A stretch of 64,000 nucleotides of DNA from Nitrosomonadales bacterium (GCA_016716325.1 JADJWO010000001.1:1860001-1924000); one strand, 5' to 3'; positions 56,118-64,000 are shown, counted from the stretch's first letter. Made by a program: numbers and translations. Notes: generated from the letters alone by a model not told the origin.

Positions 56118-56360
56118 GGTTTTGATTTTCATCCCCTGTGCGTCCGCCGAGTAGCGGAGACCAGACAGGGGTAGTCCGACGAATATGTTTGAGCACGTGA
56201 CTGCGTAGCAGGTCGTACGAGTTTATGAGGAGGCCTGTCTGGTTGAGCAACGCAGGGAACCCACGAAGTGGGCGGTGAACCGGGTGCGACTTCTTTGGCT
56301 TACCTTTCTTGGCAAGACAAGAAAGGTAACTAGCTGTCGGGCTACCCCCGACGGTGTTGA
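56118..56360 (-). repeat. Structured dispersed repeat, right copy (inverted)
   Basis: The inverted partner of the left copy. Read on the - strand it carries GTCGGG/CCCGAC, GTTACCTTTCTTG/CAAGAAAGGTAA and CCCAC/GTGGG, each the paired-change counterpart of the stem at the same place in the left copy. The segment after it (56361-56425) has only a short dispersed motif and the ribosome site of the next gene. Confidence 0.8.
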
Positions 56361-56380
56361 TTTTGGTTTTGTCGTTCATG

Positions 56381-56404
56381 CTTCGACAGGCTCAGCACGA
56401 ACGG
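56381..56404. repeat. Short dispersed motif, TTCGACAGGCTCAG type (copy 2)
   Basis: CTTCGACAGGCTCAGCACGAACGG, a near match to 17796-17819. It lies just before the ribosome site of the DUF2238 gene. A common kind of short proteobacterial intergenic repeat by my recollection. Confidence 0.6.
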
Positions 56405-56425
56405 CTCATAGACAAGGAGATCATC

Positions 56426-57043
56426 ATGCAGCGCCAAACTGCCCTCATTACCGCCGCTGCGCTGCTGATCCTCATCCTGCTGGTCTCCGCCATCCGTCCC
56501 TACGACTACCCCACCTGGTTCATGGAGGTGCTGCCGGTGATGATCGCGTTGCCGGTGATGGCGGCGACGTACAAACGCTTCCCGCTGACGACGCTGCTAT
56601 ACACGCTGATCTTCGTGCACGCGCTGATCCTGATCGGCGGCGGGCACTACACCTATGCGCGGGTGCCGCTGGGGTTCTGGCTGCAGGATGTGCTGGGGAC
56701 GGTGCGCAACCCGTACGACAAGATCGGCCATTTCGCGCAGGGTCTCGTGCCGTTCATGGTCGCGCGCGAGATCCTGTGGCGCGGCGGTTATGTGACCGGC
56801 AGGCGGATGACGGCGTTCTTGTCGGTGTGCGCGGTGATGTTCGTCAGTTCGTGCTACGAGCTGGTCGAGTGGTGGGCGGCGCTGTTCATGGGGCAGGGTG
56901 CGGACGAGTTCCTCGGCACGCAGGGCGACGAATGGGATACGCAGTCGGACATGTTCTTCGCGTTGCTTGGCGCGCTTGCGGCGATGCTGGCACTGTCGCG
57001 CCTGCATGACCGTCAAATGGATGAATTGAAGCGGGCGTCGTAG
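56426..57043 (+). CDS. DUF2238 (YjdF-like) membrane protein
   Basis: A 205-residue protein with about six hydrophobic helices. The family segment NPYDKIGHFAQGLVPFMVAREI (about residues 94-115) and the later SSCYELVEWWAA are clear. Function unknown. ATG 56426 has AAGGAG (56414-56419) and begins MQRQTALITAAALL; longer in-frame starts run into the repeat. Convergent with the glycosyltransferase that follows. Confidence 0.87.
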   Translation: MQRQTALITAAALLILILLVSAIRPYDYPTWFMEVLPVMIALPVMAATYKRFPLTTLLYTLIFVHALILIGGGHYTYARVPLGFWLQDVLGTVRNPYDKIGHFAQGLVPFMVAREILWRGGYVTGRRMTAFLSVCAVMFVSSCYELVEWWAALFMGQGADEFLGTQGDEWDTQSDMFFALLGALAAMLALSRLHDRQMDELKRAS

Positions 57044-57059
57044 GCCGTTCGGGATGTAT

Positions 57060-58697
57060 TCAGATGCGCCGGTACAGCCGGTAATGCTCGCTCTTGTCGC
57101 CCTTGCGGCTGCCTTCCCAGATCTTTTCCCAGCGCGTTTCGTCGAGCAGCGGCTTGGATAGCCGGTCGCCCTGGATCAGGCGCAGGTCGCACCGTTCCCT
57201 GCGGTCTTCGCGGGTGAGGATGTCGCCGAAGTAGTGCAGCATCGCGCGCTGGCCGTCGCCGAGGTAGTCATAACCGACGCAGCGGTATTGTTGCGGCATG
57301 GCCTGTTTCAGCGAGGCGACCATGCTGCGGTAGCTCTTGCCGCTGTCCAGCCACGGCAGCCACAGCGTCATCGCCAGCACCCAGACCAGCGTGATACCGG
57401 CCGCCCAGTTGGTGACGGCGCGGCGCATCGAGCGGCCGACGCGCCATACCAGCACCAGCCACAGCACGGTGGCGGTGACGGCGATCCAGAACGGCACGGC
57501 ATCGAAGGACGGTTCGAAGCCGGGCTGGTAGTCCTTCAGCCACAGCGTGATCTTGGCGTGGTTGTTCAGCAGCAGGCCGGCCCAGCCCCACCACATCGCG
57601 ATGGCGACCAGCGCGAAGGTCATCAGGCCGAACCAGTCCAGCGCGTTGGCCGCGCCGCGCTTGAGCGCGGACAGTGAGGCGGTGGCGAGCAGGGTGAGCG
57701 GCAGCAGCATCGGCAGCGCGAAAACTTCCTTGATATTGGGTACGAAGCTGAGCGTGACCAGCATCACGCCGAAGGCGACCAGCGGCAGTTGCAGGTCGTC
57801 GCGTTGCGCCAGGCGGCGGCGCGATTGCCACACGACCCACGCCGCCAGCGGCAGCGCCGGCCAGGCCAGCCACGGCAGGTTCTTCAGGTAGTAGAACGAT
57901 TCCCTGCCCGGGCCGTGCGACGCGTAGCCCAGCCAGTTGCCGATGTTGTGCGTCCACGCCCAGTCGGCGAACAGTTGCGGCGAATGCAGGTACAGCAGCA
58001 GCGGCCAGACGGTGAGCCACGGCAGTGCGCCGAGCGCGGCGACGGCCAGGCTGGAGTAGTACCTGCGCCCGCGCCATCTGTCGGACAACAGCGGCAGGCA
58101 GGCCGCGATCAGCACGAACAGGACGGGCGCGATGAAGCCCTTGGACAGGAAGCCGATACCGATGCCGGTGCCGATCCAGATGCCGGCGCGCACGGCGCGT
58201 TCCTGGCTGTGTGCGAAGCCGTACAACATCATCGCGCAACCGGCGAGCAGGGCGAGGTCGGTGATCATCTGGTGCGCGCGCACCAGCATGCCGAGGCAGC
58301 CGATCAGGATGACGGCCGCGGCCCAGCCGCGATTCTCGCCGTACAGCTTGCGGCCGGCGAGTCCGGTGAACAGTAGCGCCAGCGCGACGTACAGGCCGCT
58401 GGCGAGGCGTGCGCCGTCGTGCAGCGGCAGCAACGGCGCGAACAGTTGGGCGGACAGGGCGGCGGTCCAGTAGTACAGCGGCGGCTTGTCCAGATAAGGT
58501 TCGCCGACCAACGTGGGCACCAGCCAGTCGCCGCTTTGCAGCATCGAATAGACGATGCCGAATCCCTGTGCCTCGTCCGGCTTCCACGGATCGTGGCCGA
58601 CCAGTCCGGTGGCCGCCCAGACCAGGATCAGCAAGCCGAGCAGCACGGCCTTGGCGGGCGTGATCGGGTGGGGGTCGGTCGGCTTGATGAAATACAT
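57060..58697 (-). CDS. GT-C glycosyltransferase (ArnT/PMT-like)
   Basis: A 545-residue integral membrane protein with about 11 hydrophobic helices. The N-terminal loop DPWKPDEAQGFGIVYSMLQSGDWLVPTLVGEPYLDKPPLYYW has the DE and KPP features of GT83/GT39 enzymes such as ArnT, which transfer sugars from polyprenyl phosphate to lipid A. The acceptor here is unknown. The C-terminal soluble domain ends LYRRI. No other sugar-modification gene is adjacent. Confidence 0.85.
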   Translation of the reverse strand: MYFIKPTDPHPITPAKAVLLGLLILVWAATGLVGHDPWKPDEAQGFGIVYSMLQSGDWLVPTLVGEPYLDKPPLYYWTAALSAQLFAPLLPLHDGARLASGLYVALALLFTGLAGRKLYGENRGWAAAVILIGCLGMLVRAHQMITDLALLAGCAMMLYGFAHSQERAVRAGIWIGTGIGIGFLSKGFIAPVLFVLIAACLPLLSDRWRGRRYYSSLAVAALGALPWLTVWPLLLYLHSPQLFADWAWTHNIGNWLGYASHGPGRESFYYLKNLPWLAWPALPLAAWVVWQSRRRLAQRDDLQLPLVAFGVMLVTLSFVPNIKEVFALPMLLPLTLLATASLSALKRGAANALDWFGLMTFALVAIAMWWGWAGLLLNNHAKITLWLKDYQPGFEPSFDAVPFWIAVTATVLWLVLVWRVGRSMRRAVTNWAAGITLVWVLAMTLWLPWLDSGKSYRSMVASLKQAMPQQYRCVGYDYLGDGQRAMLHYFGDILTREDRRERCDLRLIQGDRLSKPLLDETRWEKIWEGSRKGDKSEHYRLYRRI

Positions 58698-58745
58698 CAG
58701 AACATGCCGCGCGATTCGCTATGGTTCCGGTCGTGTGACATGCCG

Positions 58746-60167
58746 TTACTTCACGATCTTGAGTGGCTGGCCGACCCTGGGTTCGCCGTCCGGGTATTGC
58801 GCGTTGATCAGGCGCAGATAGGTTTCCGCCGATTTGCCCAGCGGTGAGCCTTTCGACAGTGCGGCATAGGTCTCGCCCGGGCGCACGGAGATGACATGGA
58901 TGCCGAGTGGTTTGACCCATTTGCGTTCTTCGGTGCTGAGCGTATGGAAGCTGCGCACGGTGTCGAAGATGTCGTTGCGGTGTGCCGCGAGGCCGCCGCG
59001 CGACTTGGCTTGTGCCTGCAGGACGTAGGCATATTTGTCCTGGTAGATCACGCCGCCCATCACGTTCGGCAGTTCGAACGTCGCCGCGGACAGGCCGTTG
59101 AGGTCGAGTTGCCGTACATCCGCTCCGGAGCCGATCATGCGGCGTGCATATTCGGCCGGGGTGCCGCGCGGCTGCTGGTCCATCTTCATCTGTAGCGTCG
59201 CTTCGCCGCCGGGACTGACCGCGACCAGCGCGGTGGGCAGGTTATGCACCTGCCAGGTTGCCGGGAAGGCGACCACGATGCCGAGGTCACCGTGATAGAA
59301 AGTGTTGTTGCGTACCACGCCCTGATCGCTGTTGTCGCCGAACTGCATGCCATCGGTGGCGGCAAGGAAGGCTTCGCGACCTTCGGCATGGGCATGGGCC
59401 GAGGCGTTCTTGCCTGCTTCGCCCACCGCCTGTTGCAATCGCGTGTCGTTGTCCGGGTGCGAGGCGAACAGGCCGTGGTAGCGGCGCGGTTCGCGGCCTT
59501 CCTGCTTGGCCAGTTCGGCGTCCTTCAGTTCCTGGTTCTTCAGTACGCCGATGACTTTGATGATGGCTTGCGGGTCGTACTCGGTGCGTGCCAGGTATTC
59601 GGCGCCGAGCCGGTCGGCCTCCAGTTCGTGGTCGCGCCCGTACCCGGACAGCAGCGCGCCGCCGATGATGTTGCTCAGGTTTTGCCCGACCGCCGAGCCG
59701 ATCTCGGGCACAAAGATGGAGGCGATGGTCAGGCCGATGTTGGCCGCCTGCGCCGCGCTCTGCTGGCGCACGCCGTGGCGTGCCGTGACGTGGCCGATCT
59801 CGTGCCCCAGCACGGCAGCCAGTTCCGCCTCGCTGTTGAGATAGGCGAGGATGCCGCGCGTGATGTAGACATAGCCGCCGGGCAGCGCGAACGCGTTGAT
59901 GTCGGGCGTGTCCAGCACGGTGAAGTGGTATTGCAGGCCGGGGCGATGGCTCTGCTTGGCGATCTTCTGACCGACGCTGTTGACGTAGTCCTGCAGCGCT
60001 TTCGATCCGTAGACCTTGTATTGTTTCTTGATCAGCGCGTCGTTCTGGCGGCCGACCGCGACCTCCTGGTTTTCCGACATCATCACGAAGTCGTTGCCGC
60101 CGGTGACCGGGTTCTGGGCGCAGCCGGACAGCAGGGCGAGGGCAAGGGCAATAATCAGTAGACGCAT
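58746..60167 (-). CDS. M48-family metalloprotease, lipoprotein with C-terminal LysM-like segment
   Basis: A 473-residue protein. Lipobox LLSGC (Cys about residue 16), zinc-protease motif HEIGH (about residue 120) with downstream ELEADRLG, then a beta-rich middle (about 270-400) and a C-terminal LysM-like tail (VISVRPGETYAALSKGS, residues about 420-473). BepA/YfgC-like envelope proteases have this lay-out; substrate unknown. I choose ATG 60167 to give MRLLIIALALALLSGC. The upstream terminator implies an independent promoter in the short gap. Confidence 0.9.
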   Translation of the reverse strand: MRLLIIALALALLSGCAQNPVTGGNDFVMMSENQEVAVGRQNDALIKKQYKVYGSKALQDYVNSVGQKIAKQSHRPGLQYHFTVLDTPDINAFALPGGYVYITRGILAYLNSEAELAAVLGHEIGHVTARHGVRQQSAAQAANIGLTIASIFVPEIGSAVGQNLSNIIGGALLSGYGRDHELEADRLGAEYLARTEYDPQAIIKVIGVLKNQELKDAELAKQEGREPRRYHGLFASHPDNDTRLQQAVGEAGKNASAHAHAEGREAFLAATDGMQFGDNSDQGVVRNNTFYHGDLGIVVAFPATWQVHNLPTALVAVSPGGEATLQMKMDQQPRGTPAEYARRMIGSGADVRQLDLNGLSAATFELPNVMGGVIYQDKYAYVLQAQAKSRGGLAAHRNDIFDTVRSFHTLSTEERKWVKPLGIHVISVRPGETYAALSKGSPLGKSAETYLRLINAQYPDGEPRVGQPLKIVK

Positions 60168-60212
60168 GGCACACCTGTTCAACGGGGTTGGAGGGGAGGA
60201 TTGTCGCCTAAA

Positions 60213-60240
60213 ACAAAAAGGCAGCAAACGCTGCCTTTTG
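60213..60240 (-). terminator. Rho-independent terminator after rpmE
   Basis: On the - strand CAAAAGGCAGC, loop GTTT, GCTGCCTTTTTGTTTT: a 10-bp stem including A/T pairs and a good T-tract. It ends the rpmE message. Confidence 0.85.
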
Positions 60241-60319
60241 ATTATATTGCTGCGGTAAGTTCCGCAAATGGCGGACGGGACGGTCGGCCATCAGGCAATC
60301 GGGAACAATTACCCGAAGG

Positions 60320-60535
60320 TTACGCCGCAGCCTTGGTGCCGTATTTCTGGCGGAACTTGTCGATACGACCGGCAGTGTCGACGATCTTCTGCGTGCCGGT
60401 ATAGAACGGATGGCATTCCGAGCAGACTTCGACATGCATCGCGGGCTTACCGAGCGCGGATTTGGTCTTGAAACTGTTGCCGCAACTGCAGGTCACGGTC
60501 AGTTCCTGATAATTCGGGTGGATGTTCTCTTTCAT
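60320..60535 (-). CDS. rpmE: 50S ribosomal protein L31 (zinc-binding form)
   Basis: A 71-residue ribosomal protein: MKENIHPNYQELTVTCSCGN with the CSCG pair and CSECHPFYTGTQKIVDTAGRIDKF, which together supply the zinc ligands of the C+ form. C-form L31 is often replaced by a zinc-independent paralogue under zinc limitation. It stands alone between two other operons with its own terminator. Confidence 0.96.
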   Translation of the reverse strand: MKENIHPNYQELTVTCSCGNSFKTKSALGKPAMHVEVCSECHPFYTGTQKIVDTAGRIDKFRQKYGTKAAA

Positions 60536-60647
60536 TTTCTTTCCTTCAGTAATTTAGTGCGGCGGGTGTACGCACTCCCATGAGTAGAGCAACGGGGGGC
60601 GCGCATTATCCATAAATACACGTGGTTACGCAAATATTTTTGGGGCT

Positions 60648-60872
60648 CTAGCAGCAGCGCTTGATGCCGTTCCACTTGCGTTCCTGTTCGCGGGCGAACC
60701 ACGCGTTGCGCGTCATGGCCGGGGTGTCCGGATGGGCGGCGGCGTGATGCGCCAGATAGCGCTCGTAACCGTCGTCGCCGCTGAGACGGCGTAAGGCCTG
60801 CCAACCCCGGTCATGCCAGCGGAGGATCGTGGCGAGCGGATCGCGCAGCAGGCTGCTCAGTCTCTGGCCCAT
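60648..60872 (-). CDS. YbdD/YjiX-family small protein
   Basis: A 74-residue DUF466 protein (RDPLATILRWHDRGW at the start; DDGYERYLAHHAAAHPDTPAMTRNAWF is the family body). Such proteins follow cstA-type genes in many bacteria and are required with them for pyruvate uptake in E. coli (YbdD with CstA or YhjX/BtsT systems, by family). ATG 60872 lies inside the 3' end of cstA, 16 bases overlapping. The C-terminus ends in CC. Confidence 0.88.
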   Translation of the reverse strand: MGQRLSSLLRDPLATILRWHDRGWQALRRLSGDDGYERYLAHHAAAHPDTPAMTRNAWFAREQERKWNGIKRCC

Positions 60873-62926
60873 GCGACCTCCAGTTGCGTCGGGTAATGCG
60901 GCTCCTCGGACAGTGGCGGGACCGGCTTGCCGCGCAGGTGGCGTGCGCAGACGCGCAGCGTGTCGGCGACGATCAGCCACAGCAGGGCCACGAAGAACAG
61001 GGCCAGCGCCGCATCCAGATGCAGGTTGAAGATCAGTTGCGGCGCGACGGCCGCTTTTTCCGGCGGCAGCAGGCCCACGGCGAGCTTGTCGGACAGGCTG
61101 TCGGCGGCGGCCAGGAAACCGATGCGCGGGTCGTCGCTGGTCAGCTTCTGCCAGGTCGCGGTGCTGGTGATGACCACCAGCCAGGTGAGCGGCAATGCGG
61201 TCACCCAGGCATATTTCAGCTTGCCGGATTTCACCAGGATGCCGCTGGCGACGCATAACGCGATCGCCGCGAGGATCTGGTTGGAGATGCCGAACAGCGG
61301 CCACAGGATGTTGACCCCGCCGTTCGGGTCGATCACGCCGATGTACAGGAAATAGCCCCAGGCTGCGACCACCACGGCGCTGGTGAACAGCACCGACGGA
61401 TACCATGAGGTCCGCCCCATCGGTTTCCATACGTTGCCGAGCAGGTCCTGCAGCATGAAGCGGCCGACGCGGGTGCCGGCGTCGAGCGTGGTCAGGATGA
61501 ACACCGCCTCGAACATGATCGCAAAGTGGTACCACAATGCCAGCATCCCCTGGCCGAACGCGCTGCTGAAGATGCTGGCCATGCCTACCGCCAGCGACGG
61601 CGCGCCGCCGGTTCGCGCGAACAGCGTGGCCTCGCCCATCTGCCGCGCCAGCTGGTTCATCTGCTCGACGGTGACCGGGAAGCCCCATGCGGAGATGGTG
61701 GCGACCGCGTCAGCCGCCTCCTTGCCGACGATGCCGGCTGGGGAGTTGATGGCGAAGAATACGCCGGGATCGAGCACCGTCGCGGCGATCATCGCCATCA
61801 TGGCGACCAGCGATTCCAGCACCATGCCACCGTAACCGATCATACGGATGTCGCGCTCGTTGGACAGCAGCTTGGGCGTGGTGCCGGACGAGATCAGCGC
61901 ATGGAAGCCGGAGATCGCGCCGCAGGCGATGGTGATGAACACGAACGGGAACAGCGTGCCGCCGAAGATCGGGCCGCTGCCGTCGATGAACCGGGTCAGC
62001 GCGGGCATCCTGATCTCAGGTCGCAGCCACACGATGGCCAGCGCCAGCAGGATGATCGTGCCCAACTTCATGAAGGTAGACAGATAGTCGCGCGGCGCGA
62101 GCAGCAGCCACACCGGCAGGATCGCGGCGGCGAAGCCGTAGCCGATCACGGCGAATGCCAGCGGCAGTCCGGGGTGATCGAACAGTTCGCGCAACCCCGG
62201 TTGCTGGTCGATCCAGCCGCCGCCCGCCACCGCCAGCAGCAGCAGGATCACACCGAGCGCCGAGCCTTCCAGCACGCGCCCCGGGCGCAGCTTGTACATA
62301 TAGAGTCCGACCAGCATCGCGATCGGTATCGTCGCGGCCACGGTGGAGGTGGCCCACGGGCTGTTCTTCATCGCGTTGACCACGACCAGTCCGAGCACCG
62401 CGATCAGGATGATCATGATCAGGAAGGTGGCGACCAGCGCGGCGATGCCGCCGATGTTGCCCAATTCGTCGCGCGCCATCTGGCCGAGGCTGCGCCCGTT
62501 GCGCCGCGTCGAGAAGAACAGCGTCACCATGTCCTGTACGCAGCCGCCCAGTACCGCGCCGAACAGGATCCACAAGGTGCCGGGCAGGTAGCCGAACTGC
62601 GCGGCCAGCGTCGGGCCGATCAGCGGGCCGGGGCCGGCGATGGCGGCGAAGTGGTGTCCGAACACGACCCAGCGGTGGGTCGGCATGAAGTCGCGCCCGT
62701 TGTTCAGCCGTTCGGCCGGGGTGGCGCGCGTTTCGTCGATGCTCAACACGGTCGCGGCGATCCATGCCGCATAGAAGCGGTAGGCGATGGCATAGACGCA
62801 CAGCGCGGCGGTGATGAACCACAGCGCGTTGATGGATTCGCCGCGGTTCAGCGCGATGCCGCCGACGGCGGCTGCGCCCAGCAGGGCGACGGTTACCCAG
62901 CCGGCGATGGTTGCGTAGGGTTTCAT
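60857..62926 (-). CDS. cstA: Carbon starvation protein CstA-like transporter
   Basis: A 689-residue peptide/pyruvate transporter with about 16 membrane helices. Signatures RWVVFGHHFAAIAGPGPLIGPTLAAQFGYLPG near the N-terminus and HALISSGTTPKLLSNERD in the middle are diagnostic of CstA. ATG 62926 gives MKPYATIAGWVTVALL; a longer in-frame start is unlikely. It is coupled to ybdD. In enterobacteria this class imports pyruvate or peptides under carbon limitation. Confidence 0.93.
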   Translation of the reverse strand: MKPYATIAGWVTVALLGAAAVGGIALNRGESINALWFITAALCVYAIAYRFYAAWIAATVLSIDETRATPAERLNNGRDFMPTHRWVVFGHHFAAIAGPGPLIGPTLAAQFGYLPGTLWILFGAVLGGCVQDMVTLFFSTRRNGRSLGQMARDELGNIGGIAALVATFLIMIILIAVLGLVVVNAMKNSPWATSTVAATIPIAMLVGLYMYKLRPGRVLEGSALGVILLLLAVAGGGWIDQQPGLRELFDHPGLPLAFAVIGYGFAAAILPVWLLLAPRDYLSTFMKLGTIILLALAIVWLRPEIRMPALTRFIDGSGPIFGGTLFPFVFITIACGAISGFHALISSGTTPKLLSNERDIRMIGYGGMVLESLVAMMAMIAATVLDPGVFFAINSPAGIVGKEAADAVATISAWGFPVTVEQMNQLARQMGEATLFARTGGAPSLAVGMASIFSSAFGQGMLALWYHFAIMFEAVFILTTLDAGTRVGRFMLQDLLGNVWKPMGRTSWYPSVLFTSAVVVAAWGYFLYIGVIDPNGGVNILWPLFGISNQILAAIALCVASGILVKSGKLKYAWVTALPLTWLVVITSTATWQKLTSDDPRIGFLAAADSLSDKLAVGLLPPEKAAVAPQLIFNLHLDAALALFFVALLWLIVADTLRVCARHLRGKPVPPLSEEPHYPTQLEVAWARD

Positions 62927-63025
62927 AATGGGCTCTCCGAGAAGCGGGGATTTTATGCGACAATGGCGCCCCACGAGAATAGCGCGTTAACGCGCAGCAT
63001 GGACACATAATCAACGGGAAGCATT

Positions 63026-63892
63026 TTGGAGAACCTCAAGCAATTGCTGGCGGCCGACATGGCGGCGGTGGATGCAGTGATACGCGCGCGTCTGCGTTCC
63101 GAAGTGGCACTGGTCAACCAGGTCGGCGAGTACATCATCAACAGCGGCGGCAAGCGGCTGCGCCCGGCGCTGGTGGTACTGTCCGCCGAAGCGTTCGGCT
63201 ATCGCGGCAAGCACCAGCATGACCTGGCGGCGGTGGTGGAATTCATCCACACCGCGACGCTGCTGCACGACGATGTGGTGGACGAGTCCGAGTTGCGACG
63301 CGGGCGCGAGACCGCCAGCGCGTTGTTCGGCAATGCGGCCAGTGTGCTGGTCGGTGATTTCCTGTATTCGCGGGCGTTCCAGATGATGGTCGAAGTGGGC
63401 GAGATGCGTGTGATGCAGACGCTGGCCGATGCCACCAACATCATCGCCGAGGGCGAGGTGTTGCAGTTGCTCAACTGTCACGATGCGGATGTCGACATTC
63501 CCAACTATATGCGTGTCATCCATTACAAGACTGCCAAGCTGTTCGAGGCGGCGATGCGTCTGGGGGCGATCCTCGGCAAGGCTTCGGCGGCGGATGAGGA
63601 CGCGGCGGCGAGGTACGGCATGCATCTCGGCACGGCGTTCCAATTGGTGGACGATGTGCTGGATTATTCCGCCGAGGAGGCGCAGACCGGCAAGCATCTC
63701 GGCGACGACCTCGCCGAAGGCAAGCCGACATTGCCGCTGATCTATGCGATGCAGCACGGTACGCCTGAACAGGCCGCCGTGGTGCGCGGCGCGATCGAGC
63801 AGGGCGATGTGGACAGGTTCGCCGAGGTGCTGGAGATCATCCATGCCACCGGCGCGCTGGATTTCACGCGCCAGCGGCATGCGCGAGGCTGA
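63026..63892 (+). CDS. ispB: Polyprenyl (octaprenyl) diphosphate synthase, truncated by frameshift
   Basis: Trans-prenyl chain-elongating synthase for the quinone side chain. First Asp-rich motif LLHDDVVDESELRRG (about residues 79-93), second LVDDVLDYSAEEAQTG (about 211-226), and KTAKLFEAA are all intact. The start is TTG 63026 with GGGAAG upstream. The frame ends early at TGA 63890, giving 288 residues against about 320 in the family. The missing tail is present in the next frame (see 63878-63986), so one extra G near 63876-63877 has shifted the frame. It could be a true mutation or a sequencing error; the tail removed is the last helix or so, outside the catalytic core. Confidence 0.85.
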   Translation: MENLKQLLAADMAAVDAVIRARLRSEVALVNQVGEYIINSGGKRLRPALVVLSAEAFGYRGKHQHDLAAVVEFIHTATLLHDDVVDESELRRGRETASALFGNAASVLVGDFLYSRAFQMMVEVGEMRVMQTLADATNIIAEGEVLQLLNCHDADVDIPNYMRVIHYKTAKLFEAAMRLGAILGKASAADEDAAARYGMHLGTAFQLVDDVLDYSAEEAQTGKHLGDDLAEGKPTLPLIYAMQHGTPEQAAVVRGAIEQGDVDRFAEVLEIIHATGALDFTRQRHARG

Positions 63893-63986
63893 AGCGGCAT
63901 GCGCCGAGATCGCTTCGTTTGCCGATACAAAATACAAGCAGTGTCTGTTAGAATTGGCGCACTTTGCCGCGTCGCGGCAATTTTAG
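63878..63986 (+). pseudogene. ispB: Out-of-frame C-terminal tail of ispB
   Basis: Reading on in the shifted frame gives MREAEAACAEIASFADTKYKQCLLELAHFAASRQF and a stop at 63984-63986. This is the expected helical end of an octaprenyl synthase (E. coli ends with a similar TRQRAEEEAD... to IGLAHIAVQRDR). Joining TRQR with MREAEAAC by removing one G restores a 319-residue protein. Confidence 0.75.
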
Positions 63987-64000
63987 TTTGACGGGCCATT

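Noticed and set aside
55699..56379. Several short frames in the gap after the HNH gene
   Set aside because: They lie in the inverted repeat pair, have no ribosome sites, and the paired changes between copies preserve stems, not codons.
57268..58920. A 550-codon frame overlapping the GT-C glycosyltransferase on the same strand
   Set aside because: Arginine/alanine/proline-rich shadow; the GT-C frame shows membrane helices and the DE and KPP motifs.
63949..63954. TAGAAT near the end of ispB as a promoter for a downstream gene
   Set aside because: No -35 at a suitable distance, and the bases are part of the shifted coding tail of ispB.

Overview
The window reads as a continuous chromosomal segment of a Betaproteobacterium. 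I infer order Nitrosomonadales, possibly the Gallionellaceae or a relative. The inference rests on the dcw cell-wall/division cluster running into lpxC, the lpxC-(membrane protein)-DciA-M23-secA order, a Nudix/thiamine-phosphate-synthase fusion, a pilC-pilD-coaE-zapD-yacG block, the zapA-6S RNA-EVE arrangement and a solitary BtuM cobalamin transporter. Nothing here fixes the genus. Nearly all of the window is ordinary, densely packed core genome. There is no prophage, CRISPR array, IS transposase, rRNA or complete tRNA.

Region 1 (1-11413) is the distal dcw cluster on the + strand: mraY (3' end only), murD, ftsW, murG, murC, murB, ddl, ftsQ, ftsA, ftsZ, then lpxC. Stop/start overlaps couple most of the genes; a repeat-like inverted sequence interrupts the run between murG and murC. 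Region 2 (11444-18810) holds a small membrane protein, a convergent DciA-like gene, an M23 peptidase, secA, a stand-alone cyclic-nucleotide-binding protein, argJ and the Nudix/TMP-synthase fusion. Region 3 (18798-24916, - strand) carries yacG, zapD, coaE, pilD, pilC, a CorC/HlyC-type CBS protein and lgt. pilB is absent from the window.

Region 4 (24960-31741) holds ilvD, a hexose-6-phosphate mutarotase, two tandem related c-type cytochromes, an AGCS symporter, and on the opposite strand a TauE/SafE permease and an EVE-domain protein. Region 5 (31757-37242) holds a 6S RNA, zapA and a ZapB-like coiled-coil gene on the - strand. Divergent from these is a cobalamin riboswitch followed by btuB and btuM (a B12 uptake unit), then msbA. 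Region 6 (37329-43608) holds a 2-Cys peroxiredoxin, a DUF1622 protein, a sodium:solute symporter, phoB-phoR behind three half-sites in Pho-box spacing, and a 541-residue protein I do not recognise. Region 7 (43689-55036) holds a 1274-residue FAD/Fe-S oxidoreductase, thpR, pldA, a truncated haemoglobin, corA, a Pyr_excise-type protein, tcdA, tatD, a quinone oxidoreductase and aroC.

The one accessory-looking stretch is 55052-56425. A low-GC HNH endonuclease gene with two homing-endonuclease-type repeats is followed by about 680 noncoding bases. Most of these are two copies of a roughly 240-base sequence in inverted orientation. The two copies differ by paired changes that preserve several stems, so the element is probably a structured repeat. 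The rest (56426-63986) is a DUF2238 protein, a GT-C glycosyltransferase, an M48 lipoprotein protease, rpmE, ybdD-cstA and a polyprenyl diphosphate synthase gene with an apparent one-base frameshift near its 3' end.

Other small repeats sit in the gaps: CTCTCCCGC-type palindromes, TTCGTGG-type arms, TGTAGGAGC arms and a TTCGACAGGCTCAG-type motif. One palindrome lies in frame inside the Nudix/TMP-synthase gene and another supplies the ribosome-binding site of tatD.
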